Shown here in pieces: positions 44,570 through 56,426 of a stretch of 64,000 nt of DNA. The notes under the pieces are model-generated. The model searched no databases, was not told the origin of the DNA, and saw only the letters and a program-made list of their open reading frames with translations. The number at the start of each line of letters is the position of its first letter. The first letter of the stretch is position 1. Made by a program: the position numbers and the translations under genes. Source of the DNA: Oncomelania hupensis (Eukaryota; Mollusca; Gastropoda; Littorinimorpha; Pomatiopsidae); assembly GCA_036898135.1 (NCBI GenBank), contig CM072522.1, positions 60,698,056 to 60,762,055 on the forward strand. The letters are read 5' to 3'.

Positions 44570-44842
44570 AAGGTGGTCCCATAGCCTTGTGGCCGTAGGG
44601 GAGCGTGATCATGGAGATCACACTTATCTTGGGCCAGCGTAATGAGGGTGATGCCCATCTCTCTCCCTCGCTGCTTTATCTTCCCCACCCTTAAGAAAGT
44701 AGGTACTCAGTCACAGTTGAGTCAACTGGGGGCGTTGTTATTTGTCGCCTCACGTTTTGCAATCACCCATCCAAGTGCTAACCGCACTGGACGATGCTTA
44801 TCTTGCGACACAGTAGCGAGTGCTCCAAACACTGCACTATCC
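44570..44842. repeat. Probable interspersed repeat interrupted by a retroposon
   Basis: No open frame. Contains CATAGCCTTGTGGCCGTAGG and TAACCGCACTGGACGATGC. It is split by the retroposon at 44873-45426 and resumes after the duplicated TGCACTATCCTACA. Confidence 0.5.
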
Positions 44843-45440
44843 TACATTACATTACATTACATTACATTATTATTGCTTTAGGTCCAGCGGACTCTTCCGA
44901 GCCAAATCAGGACCGGACAACTACCGATCCGCATAAAAGATCTGCTGAAACAACCCTAGTGGTAAAACTGAAAGCTCTCCACCAGCCAGTCACTTTACAA
45001 TAAAGACATCCCACGCAGGGAACGTTGAGGCTTCCCCCCACCTTACTGAACCCCCAGTTACAAAAACAAAATAGAATACAAACATCATTATAAATTATCA
45101 ACAAAACACATACATATAAAATGCCAACATTGCTAAATAATAACATCATAGGAAGCCCTAGTGACCACCTGGCACAAAGCGTCCAATATTCCCAAGCTGA
45201 TCCAACAGACCTCATACACAAACAAGGAGTCTTGTCCCAGAAGAGTTTTCGAGAAAAAAGGTAGGTGACTGGTCTAGCGAAGATGACGATGGTATAGCAG
45301 ATTGATAGAACAGAGCAGGAATGAGAAAGAGCAAATGAGAAAGACAGCGACAGTGGGAATTTAAAGCACAAAATTTCCAGAAAGTGGGGATACTATTTAT
45401 ACTGAAACCCCCGGCACCCCAACGGGGGATGCACTATCCT
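44843..45440 (-). mobile_element. Dispersed retroposon, full copy with target-site duplication
   Basis: Element 44873-45426 on the minus strand, with a 3' simple tail (ATTAC)n at 44857-44872. It is flanked by a direct duplication of about 14 bp, TGCACTATCCTACA (44843-44856 and 45427-45440). A long duplication and simple-sequence tail are marks of target-primed reverse transcription. About 550 bp. Its minus-strand frame (GSAWEYWTLCARWSLG, VTGWWRAFSF) is open for 154 codons but matches no known protein that I recognise. Confidence 0.83.
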
Positions 45441-45535
45441 ACACCCGTGCAACAAATGTAGTCAATCCAAAACAACGCCACTTTCTTTCATTGCTTCATC
45501 TCCGCCTTGCAGTCTAAAAATAGCACATGCCTATA

Positions 45536-46345
45536 CAGGGTTCAGCCTGACACAAAAAAGCTATGGGCCATTGGGCCCCTCAGATCAAATTTCAATGGGC
45601 CATGATTTCAGCAGTAATTTACGTACATGTAAAAGATAACCTGGAGATATTATTACAGAAATTAAAACAAAATAGATTATTGTGAGTGTGCATGTGTTGT
45701 GAAGCATGTTTACCAACAAAACACTAACCAGAACAGGGATCAGTATTTTGACTTGACTCGGGGCTCACACAATCATCTTATTTTATTATTTATTTTATCG
45801 TTCTTATATAGCGCTTTTCCAGCTCAAGAGCTGCTCAAGGCGCTGGCCGATACAGGATCTAACTCAAGCCGCCCGAGACGCCCACCCGCAGCCTTTGGGC
45901 GCATGGTCTGCGTAGGATTAGCGGCGGTAGACTAGTTTAACAGCAGCAAACGACAGTCTAGACTGTCCTACCTCAAGTTTAGTTTTTTTTTTTTTTTTGG
46001 AGGGGAGGGGGGGGGGGGGGGCATTTTCAAAGCGGCACAAAGAAAAACACAAAATCCTCCTTACACGGACACAGCATACGCGCAGACGATAGCAAATTCT
46101 GATTTGGAAGAATCGTACAACACTTCTTATTGGCTGAAAGATCAACATCCGGGCCCTCATAGCCAATCGCTGAACTTGCCTTAGCAAAAGCACGTTTGTC
46201 GCCTCCAATACAGTGCACTGTTATTGTGGTGGCGCACTGGTACCAAAAATCGAAGCGCCATTCGGCCCCTGGCAAGAATTGTAGATGGGTCATTTTTAAT
46301 TTTTATGCGTCAATGGCGCAGGGCGCGCTAGTAAACTGATCCCTG
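45536..46345. mobile_element. Non-autonomous DNA transposon with 6-bp target duplication
   Basis: Ends CAGGGTTCAG and CTGATCCCTG (one mismatch) are flanked by CCTATA on both sides (45530-45535, 46346-46351). A SINE-like repeat copy (45786-45926) and a poly-G run (about 46000-46020) lie inside. A second internal CAGGGATCAGT at 45734 matches the right end even better, so a nested or shorter element is possible. No transposase encoded. Confidence 0.72.
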
Positions 46346-46425
46346 CCTATAGCACCAGCCCCCACCCTCATTATTATCTTGTCCTCTGTTACCGTTATTG
46401 ACCTTTATCATCATCGTTACAGTAA

Positions 46426-46431
<6 letters not shown>

Positions 46432-46481
<50 letters not shown>

Positions 46482-46500
46482 ATCATCATCATCATCATCT
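46432..46500. repeat. (ATC)n microsatellite
   Basis: About 20 units with a one-base phase slip, directly 3' of the helicase-like exon. Confidence 0.95.
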
Positions 46501-46562
46501 CGTCGTCATTAACATCATCATCGTTATCGTCGTCGTCATTATCACCAGCATCAGTCACTTAC

Positions 46563-46956
46563 GCAGGCAGGGTGACAACCACCAGCTGAGTGGTGGCCCT
46601 TGTTACCAGGTACCGCCTGTCATGGTTATGAATAGAGTCTTCATCATCAAGCGGATCGCTCGCTACTACGATGACCACTGGGCGCTCCAGGCCCTGTACA
46701 CAGTCATAGTACGCCAGAGTAACCTGGTCTTCCTGGGCGGTAACCATCGTGACATGCCGCCTGTTCCACTCCTGCCTGTCACGTCTCCTCACATCGTGAC
46801 TCAGCACTGCCAGCGGCACACCGACAGCTCGGAGGCCCAGGGCTAAGCCACAGGCGCTGTTGGCGGTCACCACCCCTTGCTGGTCCATCACGTCGTCATG
46901 GAGTTCTTCACTGCGCGTGGCAATGAGCACGTCACGCCAGGCTATGGAACGGGTCC
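46563..46956 (-). CDS. Superfamily-1-helicase-like gene, internal exon (motifs V/VI region)
   Basis: 394-nt exon on the minus strand. Acceptor GTTAACAG lies above 46956 and a consensus donor GTAAGT below 46563. Entry phase 1, exit phase 2. Encodes WRDVLIATRSEEL, then YDCVQGLERPVVIVV and RRYLVTRATTQLVVVTL. QGLE-hydrophobic-VV and V-TRA-T-Q-L-VVV match the C-terminal helicase motifs of UvrD/Schlafen/NFX1-type SF1 proteins (ATP-dependent nucleic-acid remodelling). The N-terminal Walker region must lie further upstream and was not found. High GC relative to its surroundings supports real coding. Confidence 0.77.
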
Positions 46957-47985
46957 CTGTTAACAAAAATAATGCTTTTAATTTCAGTTCATTTATTTTA
47001 ATTTATTTTAATTTTACCTAGATGCTCTAATTACTCTAAGTAATTAACTGTGGTTTAATTTTATTTGTTTTACTCATTTGGAGTTGTTTTCATGTCAAAT
47101 ACTGTATGTAAAAAACAAATGGTGCACTGAGCTACTGTCATTTTGTTGTTTATCAATATTTCCTCATTTTTTACAACTGCTGTCAATTTTAACTTCTAAC
47201 ATTTCTGCCTGACCCGTTTATTTATTAGGAGAGACAGAGACAGACAGACAGACAGAGACAGAGAGAAAGAGAGACAGACAGACAGACAGAGAGTTAGGGA
47301 GAGAGAGGGAGACAGACAGACAGACAGACAGAGAGACAGACAGACAGACAGAGCAGGCACTGTGTCCACACCACCATTGTTGACTGTCAGTGTATTACAA
47401 TTGCTAAACAGTTGTCGGCCGACACGCTAACGGTCCACTTTACCTCCCCATATCGCACATCTTTCTGTTCGTCAAAGAGGCCACGTCGCGCTTTGGAAAA
47501 TAATGATTTCGTTAGGGTTAGGGCTGAAGTTAGGTTTAGGACTAAAGATAGGGTTGGCTAACACTGTCCCTAACCCTGATTTATCGCAAACTTAAACCCT
47601 AACATTCGTGCCGTGCATTGCTCACTTTGGTGGGGAGCCAGACTGGGTCTTTATCCAAATGGAGAGAACGGCAGTCTGATCTACGTCTAGACTAAAACCG
47701 GCCAAGTCTGGTCCCCGGCATAGGCACATGACATAGACATTGGACCTGATGGTGTATGACGTGTGTCTGTGTCCGTAATTAACTTTTCTATTATATCTTA
47801 TCCTATCTTATTCTACCCTATTCTACCCTATCCTATCATGTCATACCCTATCATATCCTATCTTATCCTATCCTATCAGCGGCAGTTGGATGGTGGGACA
47901 GAGATCAAGGGTCAATGCAGGTGATCATCAGGAAGGCAACACAAAGCAGCCTAGACCTTGACAGTGACCACAAAACACCACTCAC
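46957..47985 (-). other. Intron of the helicase-like gene
   Basis: GT-AG intron between the two exons. Contains (GACA)n-type repeats at 47229-47355, a TTAGGG-like patch at 47508-47590 and a (TATCC)n-type tract at 47785-47877. Confidence 0.75.
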
Positions 47986-48191
47986 CTGCAGGGCCCACAT
48001 CAAGTCGTCCTGTCAGCAGTTGGCCCAGTCCCCGTCCACACGCCTCACACTCCACGGGCCAACGTCCTCTATGGCCGTCCCCCTCGTGAACGAGTGTGAT
48101 CACTGCTGGCCCGTCCCCAGGGGCAGGAAGCACGCTGTCGCTGTAGTCATGGTATAGAAAGAAAAGCTGCTGTATCGCTGGCCGCACCTCC
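47986..48191 (-). CDS. Superfamily-1-helicase-like gene, upstream exon
   Basis: 206-nt exon, acceptor GTCCTCAG above 48191, donor GTGAGT below 47986. Exit phase 1 joins in frame to 46956. Encodes VRPAIQQLFFLYHDYSDSVL, GDGPAVITLVHEG and WPVECEACGRGLGQLL. No separate domain recognised; it probably belongs to the linker between the two RecA-like halves. Further 5' exons would be beyond the THAP transposon or outside the window. Confidence 0.74.
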
Positions 48192-49496
48192 CTGAGGACA
48201 GCAAAGTACTTTCTATCTTATTCTTATTCCATGTCCCCCATGCCTTAGTAAGTTTGTGTCTACCACCACCTCCACCACCACCACCACCACTACCTGCTGG
48301 CGTGACGTTGGCTACCTAATCAAAATGGTTCCACCACGAGTACTTTCTAGTTTTTCAATTAAGATTCTGAGTGTTTCATTGTAAATTATATGGCTGTAGG
48401 TTTCTGAAAAATTCAATGGAACAGTTATTATTACTTTTTTATACCAATGGGAGGTGTCCAAAAAGTGGCTACCTAAAACTATTTACGTGTTCTATTTAAT
48501 GAAATTTATTTATTTTGATGTAAAAACTTAGGTGGTGTTTGTTTGGTTAAGAAATGTCAAGAAATATATTTTGTATAAAATTTAGAATTGAAACACCACG
48601 TGTTTTTTGTGGTTTAAAAAAAACAGAGTCAAGCGTATTACTTCCTCACACTGCCCATATGTCCAGATTTCAACACCAAGTTGCGTGAACTCGTTTTAAC
48701 GATTGAAATGAAAAATAAATATCTAAACGTTAATCAAATGTAACCAAACTTGGCAGAAACATTGCCTAGACTGTTACTAAAGTGGTGAAGGAAAAATTTT
48801 GAAAATCCAATCAATAATTTTAGTTTTATAGTGATTTTCTGGAACATTGTAAAAACCCGTGGCATAAGCCGAAAATGGCTACCTAAGAAAGTCAGTGACA
48901 GCGTCCTTAATTCAATTCAGTAGAATGCCATGTGCATATGAGCTAGTTACATTCGGCTTGACCATCATTAAAAACTTAACTTTGTTCATCGTGGCGGGAG
49001 AAATGTGGATTTGGGGTTTTTATATCCGATTTAGGTCACCATGTCCAGTTTGGAAAAGCACCACCGCGCTTATTTTGGTCAACACTTTTACAAAAAGTTA
49101 AAACTTTGACACCATGTACTCAAAAAAACTAAATTCGATACCATTTTTAATTATTGTAATGATCTATGGGCTTGGTGGCGAAGTATTATAATAAATGTAT
49201 CAACCGTATTTTAGCTTAGGTAGCCAAGACAATCGGTGGCAGTCAAAATCAATCAACCGCAAAGCTGTGTGAAAACTTTCAGCAAATATACAAACATTGT
49301 AGGTAGGTATTTCAACGGTGCGTTGTTTGCAACCAAAAGTGTGTAAATAAGTCAAGCAGAACGGGTGTTATACTGCTTGGAATGTCCCCACCCCCAATAA
49401 CTGTTCTCCGGACAAAGAGAGAAAGAGAGAGAATAGACTGGACCTATCCCGATTGACGTCATAACTTTGTGCGTATTTATTCGCATTTTTCTCACC

Positions 49497-49719
49497 ATGA
49501 CGAACGATTGTTGTGTCAAACATTGTTCGAAGCGAAGTACTAGAGATCTTGGGATCTCTTACCATAGAATTCCGACGATTATATTCAATAGAGGCACCAA
49601 CATACGCGAGCTGACAGCTAGGAGGAGAAGGCTTTGGATCGCCCAAATCAATCGAAAGAAGATCACAGACAAAAAAGTGAAACCCTGGACCCGTGTGTGT
49701 TCACGCCACTTTGTGAAAG
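49497..49719 (+). CDS. THAP transposase, exon 1 (THAP zinc finger)
   Basis: ATG at 49497 (context ACCATGA), donor GTAAGC after 49719, exit phase 1. Encodes the C2CH THAP finger: MTNDCCVKHC at the start, GISYHRIP, RRRRLWIAQINR, and RVCSRHFVKG at the exon end. Conserved Cys, Cys, Trp, Cys and His are all present. THAP domains bind DNA, in transposases usually the element ends. Confidence 0.88.
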
Positions 49720-50176
49720 GTAAGCATTTTCAACAATTGTTCAATGGTTCACATGCATTTTGTTATTGGTCTTACTAGGCCATTGCGAAGTTGCAGCTGC
49801 CCACTTTCACTGACAACCTGGCAGTAGTGAAATCTGCCATTTTTGAGCAGGTCGAGTGTTGGAGGGTTTTTAGATGACTTTTGCTCTGTTCTAAAAATTT
49901 CATAGATAGAATGTGCGTTTAGGCTTCGTGATTTAAATATAAAGACTGGGACTGTATTTGTTTTTTTTTTTTTTTTCAAATTTCACGTTTACTTGAATAC
50001 AAAATAATAATTAAAAAAAAACCACCACACGAAACACCTGAGGAGAAACATTGTTTACCTTTTTTCCAGAATCACAGAGGAAAGACTAGAGACGAGTAGA
50101 GTGCTTGTTTTGTTTATCATGCAAGTCAATATTTTAGTGTAGTTGTTATTACATTTTGACTTGATTTTGATGACAG

Positions 50177-50326
50177 GAAAACGTGCGGAGTTCTATCAAG
50201 ATGATACGCCCAACTGGATCCCAACTTTGCACCTTGGCTACAACATTAAATGTGCATCCACTGATGTGGACCGGTTTGAAAGTAAACAGAAGAGAGAGCA
50301 ACAGAAACAAGGAAATGCCCACAACA
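50177..50326 (+). CDS. THAP transposase, exon 2
   Basis: Acceptor TGACAG before 50177 and donor GTATGT after 50326. In phase with exon 1, it completes the THAP domain with KRAEFYQDDTPNWIPTLHLG, a hallmark Asp-Thr-Pro-x-Trp-x-Pro stretch. It ends in a Lys/Gln/Glu-rich segment. Confidence 0.87.
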
Positions 50327-50884
50327 GTATGTAATGAATATTTACTTTATAAAATATTTCATAGTTTATCTTCAAGTGTAAAGAAATTGTGTTTTTGAAA
50401 CAATGCTGCCTTTCTAAAATGCAATTTTTAATGTTTGTAAATCTAACATTGTCATGTAAAATGTCATCGCCTTCGTATTTAGATATTTGATGTAGTCCAT
50501 GAAATTATGCTTTTTGAAGGTAATGCAGTTGTTAGTAAGTGCACAGGAATGCAGTTTTCCAGGGAAGCATGCCCCCAGATCCAGTGTTTTTTTTTTCTCT
50601 CACCGCAACCCGTTCCCACCACTTCATCATTATGAATCTCAATTAATCAGTATTAAACTACAGTTAAATAAACTGTCTTCAGTTTTCATTTTGGTTAATA
50701 TAAAAAAAAGCCACATATTGTCCTATAGATGGGAGGAACACTGATTGCCCAAAATAGGCATTTACTCATACTTTTGAGTAAAAAACAAAAGTGAAACATT
50801 TCAAGGCAGTATGATCACCTAAACATAGAATGTGCTTGAAGTAAACAAATAGTTAGGTGTATGTTATGGTTCTTATTTGTGCAG

Positions 50885-51768
<884 letters not shown>

Positions 51769-51784
51769 TGGGGTGAGAGAAACT

Positions 51785-52110
51785 TCCAACTAGGTAGTTT
51801 TGTTGACAATAACTATCATGGATATTAAGCCCACGATCAGCTAATTTTGTTCACCTAGATCATCAAGAAGCTTGGTTTTGTATCCTTCTTTCTTCTACCA
51901 ACTAGGTAGTTTTGTTGACAATAACTATCAACTAGGTAGTTTTGTTGACAATAACTATCATGGAAGCTTGGTTTGGTATCCTTCTTGTTTTTATTATTAT
52001 TATTTCCAACTAGGTAGTTTTGTTGACAATAACTAACATGGATATTAAACCCACGAACAGCTAATTGTGTTCTCCTAGATCATCATGAAGCTTGGTTTTG
52101 TATCCTTCTT
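51785..52110. repeat. Tandem repeat with CAACTAGGTAGTTTTGTTGAC
   Basis: Four to five units of variable length (about 33 to 120 bp) sharing AACTAGGTAGTTTTGTTGAC and ATGAAGCTTGGTTTTGTATC, inside the transposon. Confidence 0.87.
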
Positions 52111-52283
52111 GTTGTTATTATTATTAGTTTTATTAGTATTGTTATTATTATAATGTTTTCAATGTTACCATATATTATTAGTTTTGTTGCTGCTGCTGTT
52201 GTATTATTTTTAGTAGTTGTATTGTTATTATTATTATTTTTATAATTACTCTTATGATTATTTTTTTATTATGATTATTATTA

Positions 52284-52286
52284 CTC

Positions 52287-52360
<74 letters not shown>
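52284..52360. repeat. (ATT)n microsatellite
   Basis: About 25 units, preceded by imperfect ATT-rich DNA from 52120. Confidence 0.96.
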
Positions 52361-52362
<2 letters not shown>

Positions 52363-53080
52363 ATCACCATTGTCACCTTCATCAGGTTTTCACCAGTACT
52401 CAGTATTGTAATTTTAAAAAGATAGCTTTGCTGAAGTCATTAGTACTTTGTCGCACCTAGTTATTTCAGGAACCTAATAATATTAAATTCTATTCCATTG
52501 TTGCTGTCGTTAGTGCAAGGTGTATGCAGACATGAATGGAGGGGTGGGTGCATGAGTAAGCATGTGTGTATATGTGTAAATGGGTGTATGTGTGTGCATG
52601 GATGTATGTGTGAGTCAACGAGTTGAGTGGTAGAAAGGATGAAAAGTTTTCAAGTACGAGTGTATAGATACAGGAGTGAAGTGTTGTGGATGGCTAGGAT
52701 GGATCTAAGGCATGGAAGAATGGGTGGGTTTGAGTGGTTTTGTGTATTGTTGAATAATTATCTGTGTGTCTAATGTGTACGCATGGGTATGTGACTGGAT
52801 ATCTGTTTAGGCATGTGTGCTAGTGGTGATAGATTTGTATTTCGGTATGGAAGTTGGGTATGATAGTATATCAAATGTATTAATATTGTATGTCTATGTT
52901 TTTGATGTTATCTCTTTTCTTGCACTGCAAAACAAATATCCATGCCATGTGTTTGGACAATAAAGAATCTTGAAGTGATGCGAAGCTGTTTGAAAGTATT
53001 GTTTTACGTGGTGTGTTCTCACATAAATGTCTGTTTATGCATTTCAGTATGTTATGGAACCCTATGAATGAAGGTCTTAC
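52361..53080. other. Interior of the transposon, no gene
   Basis: GT/ATG-rich sequence (GTGTGTATATGTGTAAATGG) without a supported reading frame. CAATAAAGAATCTTG near 52959 includes a possible polyadenylation signal. Confidence 0.5.
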
Positions 53081-53084
53081 TAAA

Positions 53085-54127
53085 CCACCGCATTAAGTTA
53101 CATTACAACATATTAAGCAACAGTTCAACATGTTTTACTAAGTTACGTTTCACATCCAGGTAGCATTTTAACAAAGTCACAGTTTCACAAAATAAAGTTA
53201 CTTTCCGAATTTTGAGTTCGAGGTAACATTTCACAGTTATAAGTTACAGTTCTATCGTTATAAGTTACATTCCATGTTGAACTGTTACTTATAAGGCTTA
53301 TAAGTTCCCGTGTGTGGGCACCCAAAAAAAAAGGTTACCCCTTAAAAACTATTGTTTTTTTTTTTTGCTAATAAAAATCAACGCACTGTCGGCATCACCT
53401 TATCTAAAATCGAATGCACACATTTTATTTTAAAAATCAAATTAACTGCTGCTTCCATTGGTATTCATTGTTGAAGGTTATGAAGTGCATAGATAAAGGA
53501 TTAGACGTTTAAAGGGACATATAACACCAACATTGCTATCACATCAACAGAAGAGTTGTTCAGGTCACACTGTATCATTTCCCGTTAATGCTGTCGAACG
53601 TGCCAACACTTCAACAGTCGAAGTAAACAATACCAAGGGCTACAAAGGTATTATGACCACTTACATTCGCTTATTTTTCTTTAAAACGCGCTTTTACCTT
53701 GAAATTTGCACACTGCAAATCATCCATGAGTTATATATGTATTGTAATATTTGTCGGCTCTCCCAGAATACAACTGAATTGTACTATAAAACTATGAACT
53801 AATGGCTGTAAGGTTATTTATTAGCTGGTCAATGTTTTTTAACAAATTGTTTCATGTCAATTTAACAACATAGCATATTAGGTAGCCATATCACCATCAA
53901 GTAACATTTCACGTAATAGGTAGCCGTGGTGGTGAACTGCTTAAGTCGCCATTCACAGGCAGGTAACCATTCACATTTAGGTCGCCTGTCGTAAAAATGG
54001 GTTCAAAATTAAGTAGCAGTTCACAAATATGGTTAAGTAGACATTCACATTATAGGTAGCCGTTCAAAATAGTAGGTAGCCAGTTCACAGTGATCGGCTA
54101 CCTAAATGGTATTTAGGTCGCCAAACC
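53085..54127. repeat. Right subterminal repeat region of the THAP transposon
   Basis: Dense diverged copies of words such as AAGTTACAGTTC, GGTAACATTTCACA, TTAGGTAGCC and AGGTAGCCAGTTCACA, mostly in one direction, ending at GGTCGCCAAAC. It looks like an array of transposase (THAP) binding sites. Confidence 0.65.
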
Positions 54128-54149
54128 TGTGGAAATAAAGGTTCACCAC

Positions 54150-54156
54150 AACCACC

Positions 54157-54190
<34 letters not shown>

Positions 54191-54200
54191 TCATCATCAT
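54150..54200. repeat. (ACC)n-(ATC)n microsatellite, LTR element target
   Basis: The (ATC)n continues at 63264 on the far side of the LTR retrotransposon; ATCAT is present on both sides as the possible 5-bp target duplication. Confidence 0.93.
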
Positions 54201-55764
54201 TGTCGCGAAAATACGCGTCTCTTCTGCCAGTTTTCCTGACAGCAACGGTACATCGTTTGTTTTATTTTTTCGTAATGTTCAAATGACATATTTTGGGTGC
54301 CTTTGGATGAAATTCTCAAGACTCTATGTTTTGACGTCGGTGTATACGTCATAGACCGATTGCGTCATATTAGAGAAGGAGACAAAAAGTCAACAACACC
54401 GTCTTCACGGGCCAACAATCGAAGAAGAATCGCAAGTAACTCCTAGATGCGGCATTAACTGTGCAAGGCACACCAGTTGAAGGAAGCCAAGAGGGATACT
54501 GAGAAGTACCTGAGGATACTGAATGAATCAGCTTTGGGTGGAAAGGGTCCGCCAACTTTCACCTGGTTCAACTATCCAAGGTCGTCAATCAACTGGGCGT
54601 TACCCGTATCAGGAGCCATCTTTGCCGTCACGAACCGTTGGGTTCTTTCTTCATGCGCCATCGTGGGTACGTGTTTAGCTAAACTGTACTGAGCTAACAG
54701 AGGCTAGATAGATAGCTAGACAGGTAAACGTATCAATAATAATTATTCATGCACCATCGTGGGTACGTATTTAGTTAGCCTGTACTGGGCTAGCAGACGC
54801 CAAATAGATAGTTCTAAAGATATACAAAAATGTGTTTATTCCACGTTAGTTAGTTTGTTTTCGTATGAAATAATTATAATTTTTCCATTATTGTTTCTAC
54901 ATTTTTTAGCCTTAGTGCGTTCTAGACCGGTTCATAGATTTCTTAGACGTCATCTAACAGCGTTGATAAATATATGATTGTGTTTAGATTTAGATCTTTT
55001 GCAGAGGATCCGGTTTGGAGAGCACTTGGCAGAAGTGTTTGTTTATGTCATTGTATGTAAGGCATGGAAGTGGAAGGATGAAAGTAGGATCATCAGTCAT
55101 CTCATCTATCATTCATTATCAACTATCGTGTGTTATAAATTATACAACGTTTTTTTAAAGGTTCGACGAACGAGCATTACATCATACTTGTGCTTCATTC
55201 TAGAAAAGTCATCCATTCATATTTGGGACATTAGGTCACCACCTGATCGTTTCAGGCGCAAATCAGTGCAGGCCGGAAGATGTAGGCAAGTCGCTGAGGA
55301 ACGAACAACATCAAGTTTCCAAGACATCACAGCAAAGACAGAGACAATGAGTACCAGAGTGTAAAAAAAAACACATTGACATTAAGTTTATTTCAAGCCT
55401 CTACAAATGAAGATAAGTTGAATTTTTATTCTTTCACAATCTCACGAACAACGGCTGAGACGACACTGGAGTAAAACACAGATTTCATTTTTATCACATG
55501 TGATCACGCATCATTGTTGTCAGTCATAAACATCATCAGTGAATGAATAAGTTGATTTGTATTACCATCACACTCTGAGTGTACACATCTATGGTGCAAA
55601 TGCGCGCGTGTCTCTTATCTTTGATGCTGAAACTCTATCCTTAATTGCACACACCACTTATTTATTACGGATCCGGAGGCAACCACGGCAGGTGGTGCAG
55701 CACCCCCTGAAATCACTGCGTATTTTGGGTAAGGGCTGCACAAGGATCCTCCCGTGCGTTGACA
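54201..55764 (+). repeat. 5' LTR of the Gmr1-like retrotransposon
   Basis: 1,564 bp, starts TGTCGCG and ends GTTGACA (TG...CA). It matches 61701-63263 with four substitutions and one base of length difference in a poly-A run, all in the last 450 bp. Both LTRs share a 128-codon open frame (54978-55364), but it has no known domain. Confidence 0.95.
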
Positions 55765-55767
55765 TAT

Positions 55768-55788
55768 TGGGGGCATCGTTTCCGGGAT
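55768..55788 (+). promoter_or_regulatory. Possible primer-binding site
   Basis: Three bases after the LTR. TGGGGGC and CCGGGAT resemble the two halves of a tRNA-Pro complementary site, but with three extra bases between them. Position fits; the pairing is imperfect, so this is tentative. Confidence 0.4.
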
Positions 55789-55796
55789 AGGTGTGT

Positions 55797-56426
55797 GTGC
55801 ACAGCTTCAAATATTTAGGAGCCATTGTGTCAGACAATGGGTCTCCACAGGAAGTCCTCTCCAGGATCGCACAAACAACTGCTGCCCTGACAAGGTTGAA
55901 GCCCATTTGGAAAGACAGAACCATCAGTCTACATTCCAAAGTAAGACTGCTGCGCTCTCTGGTCATCTCCATCTTCCTATATGCTTGCGAAGCATGGACC
56001 CTCACAGCAGATCTCCAACGAAGAATACAAAGCATGGAGATGAGGTGCTACAGAAGACTTCTGTGCATTTCCTATACCCAACACATCACCAACGTTGAAG
56101 TCCGACAGACCATCACACAAGCCATTGGACAACACGATGACCTGCTCACAGTGGTGAAGAAACGGAAACTCCGATGGTATGGCCACGTCACCAGATCATC
56201 AGGCCTTGCAAAGACCATTCTGCAAGGCACAGTGCAAGGAGGTAGAAGAAGGGGGAGACCGAAAAAGAGGTGGGAGGACAACATTCGAGAATGGACTGGT
56301 TTGACACTGAGCGAAGCCATGAGGGCTGCTGAGGACAGAGAAAGATGGAGTATGCTGGTTAAGCGATCATCTGTGGTGCCCCTACGACCTTCGGGTTATG
56401 GGACAGGATAGGATAGGATAGGATAG
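55797..56426 (+). mobile_element. 5'-truncated LINE inserted in the leader of the LTR element
   Basis: One open plus-strand frame encodes the C-terminal part of a non-LTR retrotransposon protein: FKYLGAIVSDNGSPQEVL, LLRSLVISIFLYACEAWTL, KKRKLRWYGHVTR, RWEDNIREWTGLTLSEAM. The 3' tail is (GGATA)n. Same family as 24191-24848 and 1577-1674 but intact over this length, hence young. It lies between the LTR and gag, so it is either a late insertion or was carried along. Confidence 0.85.

Noticed and set aside
49467..49496. Upstream extension of the THAP protein
   Set aside because: No in-frame ATG before 49497; the THAP consensus begins within a few residues of the ATG at 49497.
54370..54692. Short frames in both LTRs (minus 54370-54555, plus 54477-54692) as genes
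   Set aside because: No domain, and identity between the two LTRs reflects recent insertion rather than constraint.
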